A program made the position numbers and the translations under genes. A model generated the notes under the pieces. That model searched no databases and was not told where the DNA came from. It worked only from the letters and a program-made list of their open reading frames with translations. Below are positions 9,210 to 17,609 of a stretch of DNA of 64,000 nucleotides, piece after piece. Origin of the DNA: Lentimicrobium sp. GTDB lineage: Bacteria > Bacteroidota > Bacteroidia > Bacteroidales > Lentimicrobiaceae. Position 1 is the first letter of the stretch. Each line of letters opens with the position of its first letter. The stretch covers positions 1 through 64,000 of the forward strand of contig JAHYJC010000011.1 of assembly GCA_019429275.1 (NCBI GenBank), read 5' to 3'.

Positions 9210-11407
9210 AATGACTGAGAATTAACAAAGTTGATCTTCCTGTTCATCGATTTCGATGCAATGGTCATAACCTGTAAGTTATCTGCAGATATTTCCAGCG
9301 TAAATCTGAAATCTGTCTGTGTAATTCCAAACAATTTCATGATGCACCCCGAGGCCAGAACAACCCTGTTGCCGCTTAAATCTTCAGTTAGGTCATGATA
9401 TTTCAGCTGATATTCAGGTTTTATGAAGATGTAGAATGGTGCTATCAAATCCTGAAAAAACTGTAACAAAGGCAGGGAAACTGAAGTAGAGGGAAAGAGG
9501 TCGGTAACAACCAGGCTTTTATAATATGTCAGCGGAACTTTATAGGCTGCCAGATAGAAATAATAAAGAAGGCTGCTCTGGGAACCTTCAAAATGATTGA
9601 AGAAGAAAACAGCTCCATCCATATGAAAATAGGCTTTGGAACCGGTGCTTTGGTCTTCCAGCCAGGTGTTTTTGTACATGTCAATCATCACCTTCCAGGT
9701 TTCTGACAGTGATTTGTCCGACGTACATTCCAGGTTGATGGTTTGCCCGGGAATAAAATGAAACGCTTTTATCAGGGCTTGCTCCTGGGCTACATTGCTG
9801 ACCTGTTCATTTCTTTCCGGTACTTTATAAAGTAAAAGTTCTTTTTTATCAGAGTGAGATACAAATTGAGCAATTGGATAATTGAGGGTTGGCGAACCAA
9901 TGTGAGGCGTTGCCTGTAGCTGAAAATGCAGATGAGGATAAGGCGAGCGGCCCGAATTTCCGCAGGCTGCCAAAATCTGTCCTTTGGTTACCCAGGCTCC
10001 GGGAGAAACCTTGATGCTGCCGGTTTTCAGATGGCTGAGTTTAGAATAAAGCCACTCATTATGCCGTATTATGATTGTGTTACCCCAATTCTGCTGAACA
10101 TTGACTTCCCCAACCGCATTGTCGGGCACAGTATTAATCACCTCTTCTATCCATCCATCGGCAGGAGCTGTTATGGGCTTATCGTAGCAATAATAATCAG
10201 TAAGTTCAATCCCTGAATTTTCATATTCTTTACCACCTTCACCGGCAATCACAAAATCCCAGGCATGGCGCCAGGCCTCTTTATGGGTAAGTTCTCCGTT
10301 ATGACCCTGATTTACGGTCCATACACCATAAAAAGGAAGGTAGATAGGAAATTGATATTGCGTTTGAAATCTTTGTCGCGAATTTTGACCGATGTACAGA
10401 TTCTTTTCAGGCGAAAAGTGCTGAATAAAGACTGTTTCCGGATGCAGTAACATTCGCTCCCTGAATTTCATGCCGTACACAAAAAGTAAAACCATAATAT
10501 TGAAGGGCAGGGAATATACGGGCAGTTGCAAAGGCTCCATTAATTCTGCAAAACCGCCTGTGATTATTGAAATTATTGGCGTGATAAGAATAACCCATAA
10601 AAACGACCAGCGTGAAGCTACCATAAAAAAACCTCCAATGGCAATGGCTGTAAGTATGTGGTTGAAACCGATAAAGCCATAATTCAGATCATTCATGTCG
10701 GCACCAATCAACATATAAAAGTACCATGCTGAAGCAAATCCTAAAATTGAAAGCAAAAAGGCAATCCGGGAATAGATCAGTAAACCAGTTGCAATAAGTA
10801 AGCCTGCAAACAGGTGATATTGAAAAAATATAGCGCCAAGAGATTTAAAATAGGTTTTTACCGCTATTGGCCAGCTTACATCGCCAAACCACTGATAAAT
10901 TTCAACAATCAAAGGCCCACCCCTTTGATAAATGGTATTTAAAGTATAAATGCCTGATTCTCCCTGTATCAATGTTGAATAATTACGGGCTGCCAGGGTG
11001 GCGATCCACAATGAAATAAGAAAAGGAAAAGTAAGATAAGGCAGACCATATTTCCCCAGAATACCTTCAAATGCAAGGGTTAAAAAAAGCGTTGCCATTG
11101 CAATTGAAATGAGCAAAACATAGAACTGCGGTTGAGGCTGGAATGCCACACCCATTCCCAAACCTACCAGCAATGCGTTAAATCCATAATAGCCTGAATG
11201 AATGCTTGCGCGGTTCAGCCCAAGCAGCCAGGCAATCAAGTTGGCGGTGAGTAATGATATCAAACCAGCCAGACCTGCATGAACATCGAAAAATGAAACC
11301 AAAAAAAGAAGTACACCAAACCAACGATTCTTTGAAAAAAAAACCATGGTGTAACTGTTTATGGTACTGCGGAAAACGTAATTCAGAAATTTTATGATAT
11401 CTGACAT
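9206..11407 (-). CDS. Urea-transporter-like membrane domain fused to M23 metallopeptidase
   Basis: This 733-residue protein joins two unrelated domains. Residues about 15-320 are an integral membrane domain with the double-repeat pattern of the urea transporter family ('GYYGFNALLVGLGMG' in the first half, 'YGFIGFNHILTAIAIGG' in the second, and 'LPVYSLPFN' near the end). Residues about 370-545 are an M23/LytM peptidase with metal-ligand motifs 'HAWDF' and 'HLHF' and the core 'GNTIIIRH'. A C-terminal region of about 190 residues is unknown. The start is the ATG at 11407; an upstream TTG at 11425 is less likely. It follows the sigma factor gene by 37 bp and overlaps the next gene by 4 bp. The M23 active site looks intact. 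Function is not known; the fusion suggests substrate flux linked to cell-wall or periplasmic proteolysis. Confidence 0.85.
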   Translation of the reverse strand: MSDIIKFLNYVFRSTINSYTMVFFSKNRWFGVLLFLVSFFDVHAGLAGLISLLTANLIAWLLGLNRASIHSGYYGFNALLVGLGMGVAFQPQPQFYVLLISIAMATLFLTLAFEGILGKYGLPYLTFPFLISLWIATLAARNYSTLIQGESGIYTLNTIYQRGGPLIVEIYQWFGDVSWPIAVKTYFKSLGAIFFQYHLFAGLLIATGLLIYSRIAFLLSILGFASAWYFYMLIGADMNDLNYGFIGFNHILTAIAIGGFFMVASRWSFLWVILITPIISIITGGFAELMEPLQLPVYSLPFNIMVLLFVYGMKFRERMLLHPETVFIQHFSPEKNLYIGQNSRQRFQTQYQFPIYLPFYGVWTVNQGHNGELTHKEAWRHAWDFVIAGEGGKEYENSGIELTDYYCYDKPITAPADGWIEEVINTVPDNAVGEVNVQQNWGNTIIIRHNEWLYSKLSHLKTGSIKVSPGAWVTKGQILAACGNSGRSPYPHLHFQLQATPHIGSPTLNYPIAQFVSHSDKKELLLYKVPERNEQVSNVAQEQALIKAFHFIPGQTINLECTSDKSLSETWKVMIDMYKNTWLEDQSTGSKAYFHMDGAVFFFNHFEGSQSSLLYYFYLAAYKVPLTYYKSLVVTDLFPSTSVSLPLLQFFQDLIAPFYIFIKPEYQLKYHDLTEDLSGNRVVLASGCIMKLFGITQTDFRFTLEISADNLQVMTIASKSMNRKINFVNSQSL

Positions 11408-11444
11408 AGCAGGATCAAATGGCAAATTGAATTAGTAAGACACG

Positions 11445-12020
11445 CTAATCAACAAAATCTTTCATTCTCGGATCACTCAAAATTGCCTTTTTTAACCTCT
11501 CCTTGCAATTGTATTTTTTGGTTTTGGCATAATTTTCAGATCCGTAACCCATGGTGTCGGCTATATCTTTCGATGAAAATTTTTGAAGAGAGAGCAATAA
11601 TATCCTTTGACAATCCTTTTCCATGGCATTAAAATGCTCACGATAAATGCGATATTTGGTCTGCTCTGCTTCAACAATTTCAGGTGACGAAGTTTCAGGA
11701 ATGTTAAAGAACTTTTCTATCAGATCGAAATTGGTTTCTCCCTTTCTTTTCACTTTGAGTCTCTGCATCCACAAATTCCGGCTGATAGAATACATGTAAG
11801 TGAGAAATGAACAGGAAAGATAAAAATCTTCTTTCTGAACATTTTTTAATACAACTATGAGAGATTCCTGAAATATATCTTCAGCATCTTCATCGTTTCC
11901 TGTATTTTTTTTAATGAGATACCTGATGGTAGGAAAGAATTCCTGGTAGACATGCTTAATGATATAATCGCTGTTGAGCTTTAACCCTTCTACGATCGCT
12001 CTGTCGGAAAAATGTATCAT
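11445..12020 (-). CDS. RNA polymerase sigma factor, ECF-like sigma-70 family
   Basis: This 191-residue protein contains sigma region 2 (about 25-95, 'EDAEDIFQESLIVVLKNV', 'YSISRNLWMQRLK') and region 4 (about 130-185, 'AMEKDCQRILLLSLQKFSSKDIADTMGYGSENYAKTKKY'). There is no region 1 or 3, as expected for ECF-type factors. It is the first gene of the operon with the urea-transporter/M23 fusion. No anti-sigma gene is adjacent, which is unusual for ECF factors. It may control its own operon. Confidence 0.9.
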   Translation of the reverse strand: MIHFSDRAIVEGLKLNSDYIIKHVYQEFFPTIRYLIKKNTGNDEDAEDIFQESLIVVLKNVQKEDFYLSCSFLTYMYSISRNLWMQRLKVKRKGETNFDLIEKFFNIPETSSPEIVEAEQTKYRIYREHFNAMEKDCQRILLLSLQKFSSKDIADTMGYGSENYAKTKKYNCKERLKKAILSDPRMKDFVD

Positions 12021-12166
12021 TAAGACTTAATTTTTATTACAATTCACCTCAAAAGAAAATAAAGATACTGCCTATATCCTATGAAAAAACCCTTTATTGA
12101 GAGCGTATTCTTTTGATCTATCTCATTTTGAGATCATAAAAGTATAAAATTTAAACATTCGGGTTT

Positions 12167-12193
12167 AAAAAACTTCCCGGAAGAATCGGGAAG
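12167..12193 (-). terminator. Intrinsic terminator of the PqqD/ATP-grasp/decarboxylase operon
   Basis: A 7-bp GC-rich stem (CTTCCCG / CGGGAAG, 12173-12193) with a 7-nt loop is followed on the minus strand by six T residues. It lies about 95 bp after the decarboxylase stop and before the sigma gene, so the two minus-strand operons are separate. Confidence 0.8.
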
Positions 12194-12287
12194 AATTTTA
12201 TTACCCAAATGAAAGTTGGGATTGCCGATAATAATAATTTTTTCTAAAGGTTTGTTTTTAAGTGCTTTAAATTCCTTAAACATGAAA

Positions 12288-13643
12288 TTATTCAAACTTT
12301 GCCAGGTGTTCTGGAATCATTTCGTTACCATTTACCGAATCCTGATCTTCCTTGTTTCTGACAATGTGCGCATTGCTCTTTTCGTCAATCAGCACTACAT
12401 TGGGCCTAAGGTGGATAAATTGCATCCATTGTGTGAGGTTATAGGCTCCGGTGTTGTGAATAACAACATGATCGTTAACATTCATCAGTGGCAGATTAAT
12501 GCTGTCGCGAATACAATCTATATTCATGCAAAGCGGTCCATAAAGGCTGGTATCTTCACGGTATTGCGAATTCCCCTGAGCCACAGTTATCTGATGCTGA
12601 TACCAGAAGGCGGTAAAAAGCAGACTAACGCCTGCATCAATAATGGTGGCCCTTCGACCTGTCGACATGCGTTTATTGGCAATTACCGTTGACAGGATAT
12701 ACCCGGCTTCATCAATCAGAGCCCGGCCGGTTTCAAGAATCAACAAAGGCAGCTCGCCCTGCGTAAAATGACTGTTAATCAAGGCACTGCTTATTGCTTC
12801 AGCATATTCATTGAATGATGGGTTGGTATCGCTGCCTGGCAGGTATGATCCTTTCAGGGTATTTTTTGATGCGAATCCACCTCCCAGATCAAGATATTTA
12901 AGATGATGATTAAATTTTTGCTGCAGCGAACGCGCCAGATCAGCCAGTTTTGATGCAGCAACTGCATAGGCATTCGCACTCATGATAAATGTTCCTATAT
13001 GGGTGTGAAGGCCCATCAGGTCAAGTTTTCCTGAATGCATGATTTTATTGAGCGCATCCCAGGCCTGGCCATTCTCATAATTAAAACCAAATCTGTCCCA
13101 CATCGGATAAATACCTGTATCCATATTCACACGTATTGCCACACGGGGCTTTTGTGAAACAGACCCGGCTACATCGATCAGAAGATAGAGTTCGTCAAGA
13201 TGATCAATGTGAATCAACGATCCGTTTTCTGTTGCTTTTACAAGTTCTTCTCGCGTTTTGGCCGGACCGTTGAAAATGATTTTCCTTGGATCAACCCCGT
13301 TTGATATGGCTTTGTCATATTCAAAGCCTGAAACCACTTCTGCCCACGACCCTTCCTGGTGAAAGATATTACAAACCGCTGACAGGTAGTTGGTTTTGTA
13401 TGACCAGGCAAACTGAACTTTTGGATACCTTGTTGAAAATGCCTTGTATAATTTCCGGTAAGCCGTTCTAATGGAATTTTCTGACAAAACAAATAATGGT
13501 GAGCCAAACCGGGTTACAAGTTCGCTTACTGCCACTCCGTCAATGTGAGTTGTTGGGGGAAGGTCATTTCTCATTCCAAATTTTCCCGGCATCCCTGTTT
13601 CGAACCTGACTATATGAGGGCGTTCATAAATTTTCTTTTCCAT
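12288..13643 (-). CDS. PLP-dependent decarboxylase, LysA/ornithine decarboxylase fold
   Basis: This 451-residue protein is a fold-type III PLP enzyme. Visible features are the Schiff-base lysine in 'WSYKTN' (about residue 79), 'HTHIGTF' (HIGS-like), 'LDLGGGF' for phosphate binding, 'ETGRALID' in place of the usual EPGR, 'GPLCMNIDCI' carrying the catalytic Cys and Asp, and a late 'GAYNLTQW'. It is therefore probably an active amino-acid decarboxylase, but changes in the EPGR and substrate-specificity loops argue against ordinary diaminopimelate decarboxylase. It is the last gene of a three-gene unit 11 bp behind an ATP-grasp ligase. By analogy with the butirosin pathway (BtrJ ligase, BtrK decarboxylase) it may act on an amino acid tethered to a carrier; this is inference. 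Confidence 0.85.
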   Translation of the reverse strand: MEKKIYERPHIVRFETGMPGKFGMRNDLPPTTHIDGVAVSELVTRFGSPLFVLSENSIRTAYRKLYKAFSTRYPKVQFAWSYKTNYLSAVCNIFHQEGSWAEVVSGFEYDKAISNGVDPRKIIFNGPAKTREELVKATENGSLIHIDHLDELYLLIDVAGSVSQKPRVAIRVNMDTGIYPMWDRFGFNYENGQAWDALNKIMHSGKLDLMGLHTHIGTFIMSANAYAVAASKLADLARSLQQKFNHHLKYLDLGGGFASKNTLKGSYLPGSDTNPSFNEYAEAISSALINSHFTQGELPLLILETGRALIDEAGYILSTVIANKRMSTGRRATIIDAGVSLLFTAFWYQHQITVAQGNSQYREDTSLYGPLCMNIDCIRDSINLPLMNVNDHVVIHNTGAYNLTQWMQFIHLRPNVVLIDEKSNAHIVRNKEDQDSVNGNEMIPEHLAKFE

Positions 13644-13654
13644 GATCTTTTATT

Positions 13655-14701
13655 TTATACTTCTCCTTTTAATGAAAAATTTTGAAACTCACTTCGGTCA
13701 ACAATCATATCCCAGGAATAGCGGATAAACAATTTGCCGACATCATAACTCCCAAAGGAAGTGGGTTTCTGACCCAGGGCGAGCAGCGACAGTGCTTCCG
13801 GAATATTCTGGCCTACGCCCACCGCAAGATAAACCCAGGCGGGTATTCTTGGATTGATTTCCATCAAAAAATACTTTCCATCGCCCGATTTCATCAGTTC
13901 CAGTTCGAACCCTCCACGCCATCCTGTACTGCGAACAAATTTGCGTGTGAGTTCCAGCAATTCTTCATCATCAATGCTTATTCCTGCCCATGCTTTCCCT
14001 TTATCGGTAATGTATTGTTTTCGCATAGGCACTGCAGCTATCAGGTTGCCTTCGCCATCGCCCAAACCGGTAACATTGTATTCTGTGCCATGCACAAACT
14101 TCTGAAGAACAACCGGTAACCCCCATTTTGCAACAATTTTATTGAAATAAGTGCGTGCCTGATCCTGATTGTAGGCTATGTAGGCATCGTACCATTTCCC
14201 TTTGATCATCATGGGAAATTCCAGATCATCAATATGTTTGTAAATTTCTGAAGGATCATTTATGGCAATTCCCTCAGGAACATTGATTCCGTATTTTTTG
14301 CCAAATTTTGACAGGTTTACTTTATGCCGCTCTTCAAACTGATCAAATGTTGGTAAAAACATATGTATTCCAATATCCTTAAGCCTGCTCTCAAGTTTCA
14401 TAAAAGAGTAGAGTTCAGCATCGAAATTCGGAATGATGATATCTAGTTTTTCCTGCTTCTGGATGTAAATCAGTCTGTCCAGCAAAGCATCAGTACCTGT
14501 TGATGGATAAGGTATCAGGTAGGTTTTATCTATCAGGTTATGCATGTAAATTCCGGGCTCAAGCGTTTCATAGGCCAGCCCGATAATTCTTACATCAAAT
14601 GATGCAGCTTCACGTAAACCCCTGATTACTGCAATACCTGGACCCGGGCTATCAATGGCATTAAGTCCGGTGACCCCAATGGTGTATGTTGGCTTAATCA
14701 T
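13655..14701 (-). CDS. ATP-grasp ligase
   Basis: This 348-residue protein has a pre-ATP-grasp Rossmann-like region (about 5-110, 'IGVTGLNAIDSPGPGIAVIRGL') and an ATP-grasp domain (about 120-320) with 'FPMMIKGKW', 'LQKFVHGTEYNVTGLGDGEG' and the Mg-binding 'FELELMKSGDGKYFLMEINPR'. The family joins a carboxylate to an amine or thiol via an acylphosphate. The start overlaps the PqqD-like gene by 8 bp and the stop lies 11 bp before the decarboxylase, so the three are made together. The substrate is unknown. CarB-like architecture without a glutamine amidotransferase partner favours peptide or amino-acid ligation over carbamoyl-phosphate synthesis. Confidence 0.85.
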   Translation of the reverse strand: MIKPTYTIGVTGLNAIDSPGPGIAVIRGLREAASFDVRIIGLAYETLEPGIYMHNLIDKTYLIPYPSTGTDALLDRLIYIQKQEKLDIIIPNFDAELYSFMKLESRLKDIGIHMFLPTFDQFEERHKVNLSKFGKKYGINVPEGIAINDPSEIYKHIDDLEFPMMIKGKWYDAYIAYNQDQARTYFNKIVAKWGLPVVLQKFVHGTEYNVTGLGDGEGNLIAAVPMRKQYITDKGKAWAGISIDDEELLELTRKFVRSTGWRGGFELELMKSGDGKYFLMEINPRIPAWVYLAVGVGQNIPEALSLLALGQKPTSFGSYDVGKLFIRYSWDMIVDRSEFQNFSLKGEV

Positions 14702-14942
14702 CTTGTTTCAGAAGACTATAGGTTTTTAGAATTCCGGTAAAATCCTGAAGATCCTTTTCAAATGTGTTCCGATCGACATGGTATTGATCTGTTATAGAGT
14801 CTATTACCTGATCTTGAGTCATTCCTTTTCTGAACAATGCAATGATTTCAGCGCCAATAGGATTTACTGTGAATGATTCTCCTGTTCCTGGATTGAATAA
14901 AAATCCGGATTCACTGACTGCCAGATTCTGGTTTATTTTCAT
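14694..14942 (-). CDS. PqqD-like small protein (possible peptide-binding RRE)
   Basis: This 82-residue protein looks like the PqqD family of winged-helix peptide chaperones (RiPP recognition elements). An N-terminal beta-hairpin 'ESGFLFNPGTGESFTVNPIGAEIIALF' is followed by 'GMTQDQVIDSITDQYHVDRNTFEKDLQDFTGIL', the usual 'Dv.aFl..L' helix. No radical SAM gene of the PqqE type is nearby, which is the usual PqqD partner. It is the first gene of an operon with an ATP-grasp ligase (8-bp overlap) and a PLP decarboxylase. It may present a peptide or act as a carrier for these enzymes; both are inference. No short precursor-peptide ORF was recognised around it. Confidence 0.75.
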   Translation of the reverse strand: MKINQNLAVSESGFLFNPGTGESFTVNPIGAEIIALFRKGMTQDQVIDSITDQYHVDRNTFEKDLQDFTGILKTYSLLKQDD

Positions 14943-14998
14943 GATATTTTGATGTAAGATTTTTACAAGCTTGCTATATAAGTGTACAAAAACAAATA

Positions 14999-15020
14999 GT
15001 CTGGCTGAAATGTTTCAGAC
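14999..15020. promoter_or_regulatory. Palindrome upstream of the PqqD-like operon
   Basis: An inverted repeat CTGAAA-TG-TTTCAG (15005-15018), partly overlapped by GTCTG...CAGAC, lies about 60-75 bp upstream of the PqqD-like start. It has the size of a dimeric regulator's operator. There is no experimental or family support. Confidence 0.3.
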
Positions 15021-15238
15021 TTCTCCCGAGTTCAATTCAAACCGTTTTTTTAAATTTCTTTGCTTTAGACACCTATACGCAAAAGAACCAGTGGGTGTTG
15101 TTTTATGATGGTATTAATTTTTGAGCGTTCATTAAAAATCCTTGCTTTCAGGCCAAAAAAAAACAAACTTCAAGATGATTACCCTGAAGTTTATCTGATA
15201 TCTGGTGAAAAAGCATCGTTTTATAGACAATTAGAGAT

Positions 15239-15694
15239 TTATCGCACAATTTTAACCTCAATTGCATTCAAGCCTTTGGGCCCTCTTTCAATTTTAAATG
15301 TTACTTTATTGTTTTCCTTGATGGGTTCTTCCAGTTCCTTTATGTGCACAAATACACTATCTCCTGTTGCAAGATCCTTGATAAAACCAAATCCTTTTGA
15401 ATCATTAAAGAATGTAACAATACCTGTTCTGTTTTCATCCACAGGATCCATATCCTCTTTTTTTCTGACGCCTACTTCAATATCTTCGGCTTTTATCACC
15501 TTTTTAGCCAGGGGATCGGGGGGGGTATCCGAAATTCGTCCGTACTCATCAACATAAGCAATCATATCATCCAGATTGTTGCCATCTGAAGTATTGGTCG
15601 ACCTTTCGAGCTTTTTGGCTGCTTTGTCTTTTTTCTTCTTGATTTTCTTTTTTTCGTTCTCGATTTTATTCCAGGTTTGTTGTGATCTTGCCAT
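15239..15694 (-). CDS. Cold-shock domain protein with lysine-rich N-terminal extension
   Basis: The 151-residue protein ends in a cold-shock domain (about 87-151) with the RNA-binding motifs 'GIVTFFNDSKGFGFIKD' and 'DSVFVHIKEL'. The first ~30 residues are extremely basic ('KKKIKKKKDKAAKKLER') and likely add nucleic-acid affinity; a linker with acidic patches follows. This extended form is found in Bacteroidota instead of the ~70-residue CspA. It is single-gene, flanked by non-coding stretches of about 290 bp on both sides, and probably an RNA chaperone. Confidence 0.9.
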   Translation of the reverse strand: MARSQQTWNKIENEKKKIKKKKDKAAKKLERSTNTSDGNNLDDMIAYVDEYGRISDTPPDPLAKKVIKAEDIEVGVRKKEDMDPVDENRTGIVTFFNDSKGFGFIKDLATGDSVFVHIKELEEPIKENNKVTFKIERGPKGLNAIEVKIVR

Positions 15695-15982
15695 GAAAGG
15701 GGTTTAAGTTTGATTTCAAAATTAGTTTTGCAAGAAATGCCATTGAAAAGAATAAGAATAAATGCTTCAGGCAAAACTTTGATGCTGCAAAGATACAACT
15801 ATTTTGTGTGAGTTAACCTAAAATTTTAAAGTGGTTCTGCAATAAAAGATATACATAATTTTAGGATAAACTCCGATGCATTTCTCACAGGCAAAGGGGT
15901 TTAACCTCACTTTTGCCTGGCCTGAAAATATTAAAATCAGGAGTTAATTTTTACTGGTTTTTGAATCAAAATTAAATCAGTG

Positions 15983-17347
15983 CTAAAGGTTTCGCATAAG
16001 TAACATATACTCATAAGGAGATAAAACTATCGAATTAAAATTTCCTGATTTATTTTGAAATGCAGTGGGCAATTCAAAAGCGCTCTCTCTGTTGCGTATG
16101 TTTACCACAATCAATATCTCTTCCGAAGTTGAAGTCCGCGTAAAAGCACAGATATCAGTTGTTGAATGGTCTGTGGTTGTTCCTGTTTTCGAAGCTTCTG
16201 AGGCTGTGTAAAAAGTCATGATATTTTTATACTCCTGAAGCATATCGGCATTGGCTTCCCAGTTGATGGGTGAATTCGAGAAAAATGGTAAGGTATTTAC
16301 TCTGCCTACCTCCTGACTACCATAAATCATGGGAACTCCGCCCATAAATGTTGCGACCACCGATGCTGCAAGCGCACCCTGTTGTCCTTTGAAAATTGTA
16401 ATTGGCGTTGCGTCCCAGGCCGATTCATCGTGGTTGGTTGTGAATCGCAATTTAAACTTTCCGGCAGGCACTTTACTCTGTTCTGATACATGGGTTGTAT
16501 AAAGCCCTTTTGCATCCTGACCATTCCAGACTGCCTTTAGCCTGCCATAAAAATCCCAGGCATAATTCATCTGAAATCCAGCATTAAAATGATCGCTTCT
16601 TCCTCCTTCTGCCAGCAGAATTAAATTTCTGTCTTTCAGGGTTTGCAGCGAATCTATTGCCTGCCTCCAGAAATCATAAGGGACCCAATCGGCGGCATCG
16701 CAACGAAATCCATCAACATTTGCTGCCAATATCCAATATTTCAAAGCGCTGATCATAGCTTTGCGCATTTCGGCCGAACTGTAATCCAGATCGGCAACAT
16801 CTTGCCAGTTGGTGCCTTCGGGATGGATTACAACTCCATTTACGCGAGTGTACCATGATGGATACTTCATCCAGGGATTATCCCACGAGGTATGATTTGC
16901 CACCCAGTCAAGGATAACTGCCATTCCCCGCTGATGTGCCTGTTCTGTCAGGTTTCTCAAATCATCCAAAGTTCCGAATTCAGGACTGACTTCGCGATAA
17001 TTTCTTACAGAATAAGGCGAATTTACTGAGTTGATCTGTCCGATGGGATGTATGGGCATAAGCCATATTACATTTACTCCCAGCGATCTGATGTGATCCA
17101 GCCTTTCTGTCACTCCGGGTAACTTTCCGGCATTGCTGAATGCCCTGATATTAACTTCATACATGACCACTTCGGCTGTTGATGAAATTCCACTGAAAGG
17201 TATTCCAAATTGTGGAGGATCGGGCAAAATAAACTCATTGGAGGGCGCTTCCGGTTTGTCCTGTGGTTTATCTTTATCTGAACATGACCAGATCAGGGCT
17301 ATGATGAGGAAAAAAATCGCGGTTTTTTGTAGAAGAGAAAATCTCAT
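15983..17347 (-). CDS. GH13 alpha-amylase family lipoprotein
   Basis: This 454-residue protein begins with a lipoprotein signal peptide and lipobox 'ALIWSC' (Cys about 22). The (beta/alpha)8 GH13 barrel shows 'VNVIWLMPIHPIG', region I 'VILDWVANHTS', region II 'DGFRCDAADWV' (nucleophile Asp), region III 'LLAEGG' (acid/base Glu) and region IV 'FTTNHDESA' (Asp). A small C-terminal beta domain ends the protein. It should hydrolyse or rearrange alpha-glucans at the cell surface or periplasm. No susC/susD pair is adjacent, so it is not part of a classic starch locus here. Confidence 0.92.
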   Translation of the reverse strand: MRFSLLQKTAIFFLIIALIWSCSDKDKPQDKPEAPSNEFILPDPPQFGIPFSGISSTAEVVMYEVNIRAFSNAGKLPGVTERLDHIRSLGVNVIWLMPIHPIGQINSVNSPYSVRNYREVSPEFGTLDDLRNLTEQAHQRGMAVILDWVANHTSWDNPWMKYPSWYTRVNGVVIHPEGTNWQDVADLDYSSAEMRKAMISALKYWILAANVDGFRCDAADWVPYDFWRQAIDSLQTLKDRNLILLAEGGRSDHFNAGFQMNYAWDFYGRLKAVWNGQDAKGLYTTHVSEQSKVPAGKFKLRFTTNHDESAWDATPITIFKGQQGALAASVVATFMGGVPMIYGSQEVGRVNTLPFFSNSPINWEANADMLQEYKNIMTFYTASEASKTGTTTDHSTTDICAFTRTSTSEEILIVVNIRNRESAFELPTAFQNKSGNFNSIVLSPYEYMLLMRNL

Positions 17348-17609
17348 AACTTATTAACTTTGAATTTATTAAAGCAGCCGGATTGAATTGAATAAAATTA
17401 AAAATGCTGTTTATAAATGTACAAAAATCAAACAACAAATAAGCCATCGACAGCTATTTGGTTTTTGAATCCGCGTAATTGCTTGATGAATCAGTCCATT
17501 ACTATTGTCATAGCGCGGCATAATATTTGGAACAAAATCGAAGCTTTGGATAAGAGTTACAACAAGTCCGCATTTTTTATGTTATTTTTACATCCCCATT
17601 CATGACCGG

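Noticed and set aside
12216-12692. 158-codon plus-strand ORF
   Set aside because: It is largely antisense to the decarboxylase gene, whose motifs are unmistakable; a shadow frame.
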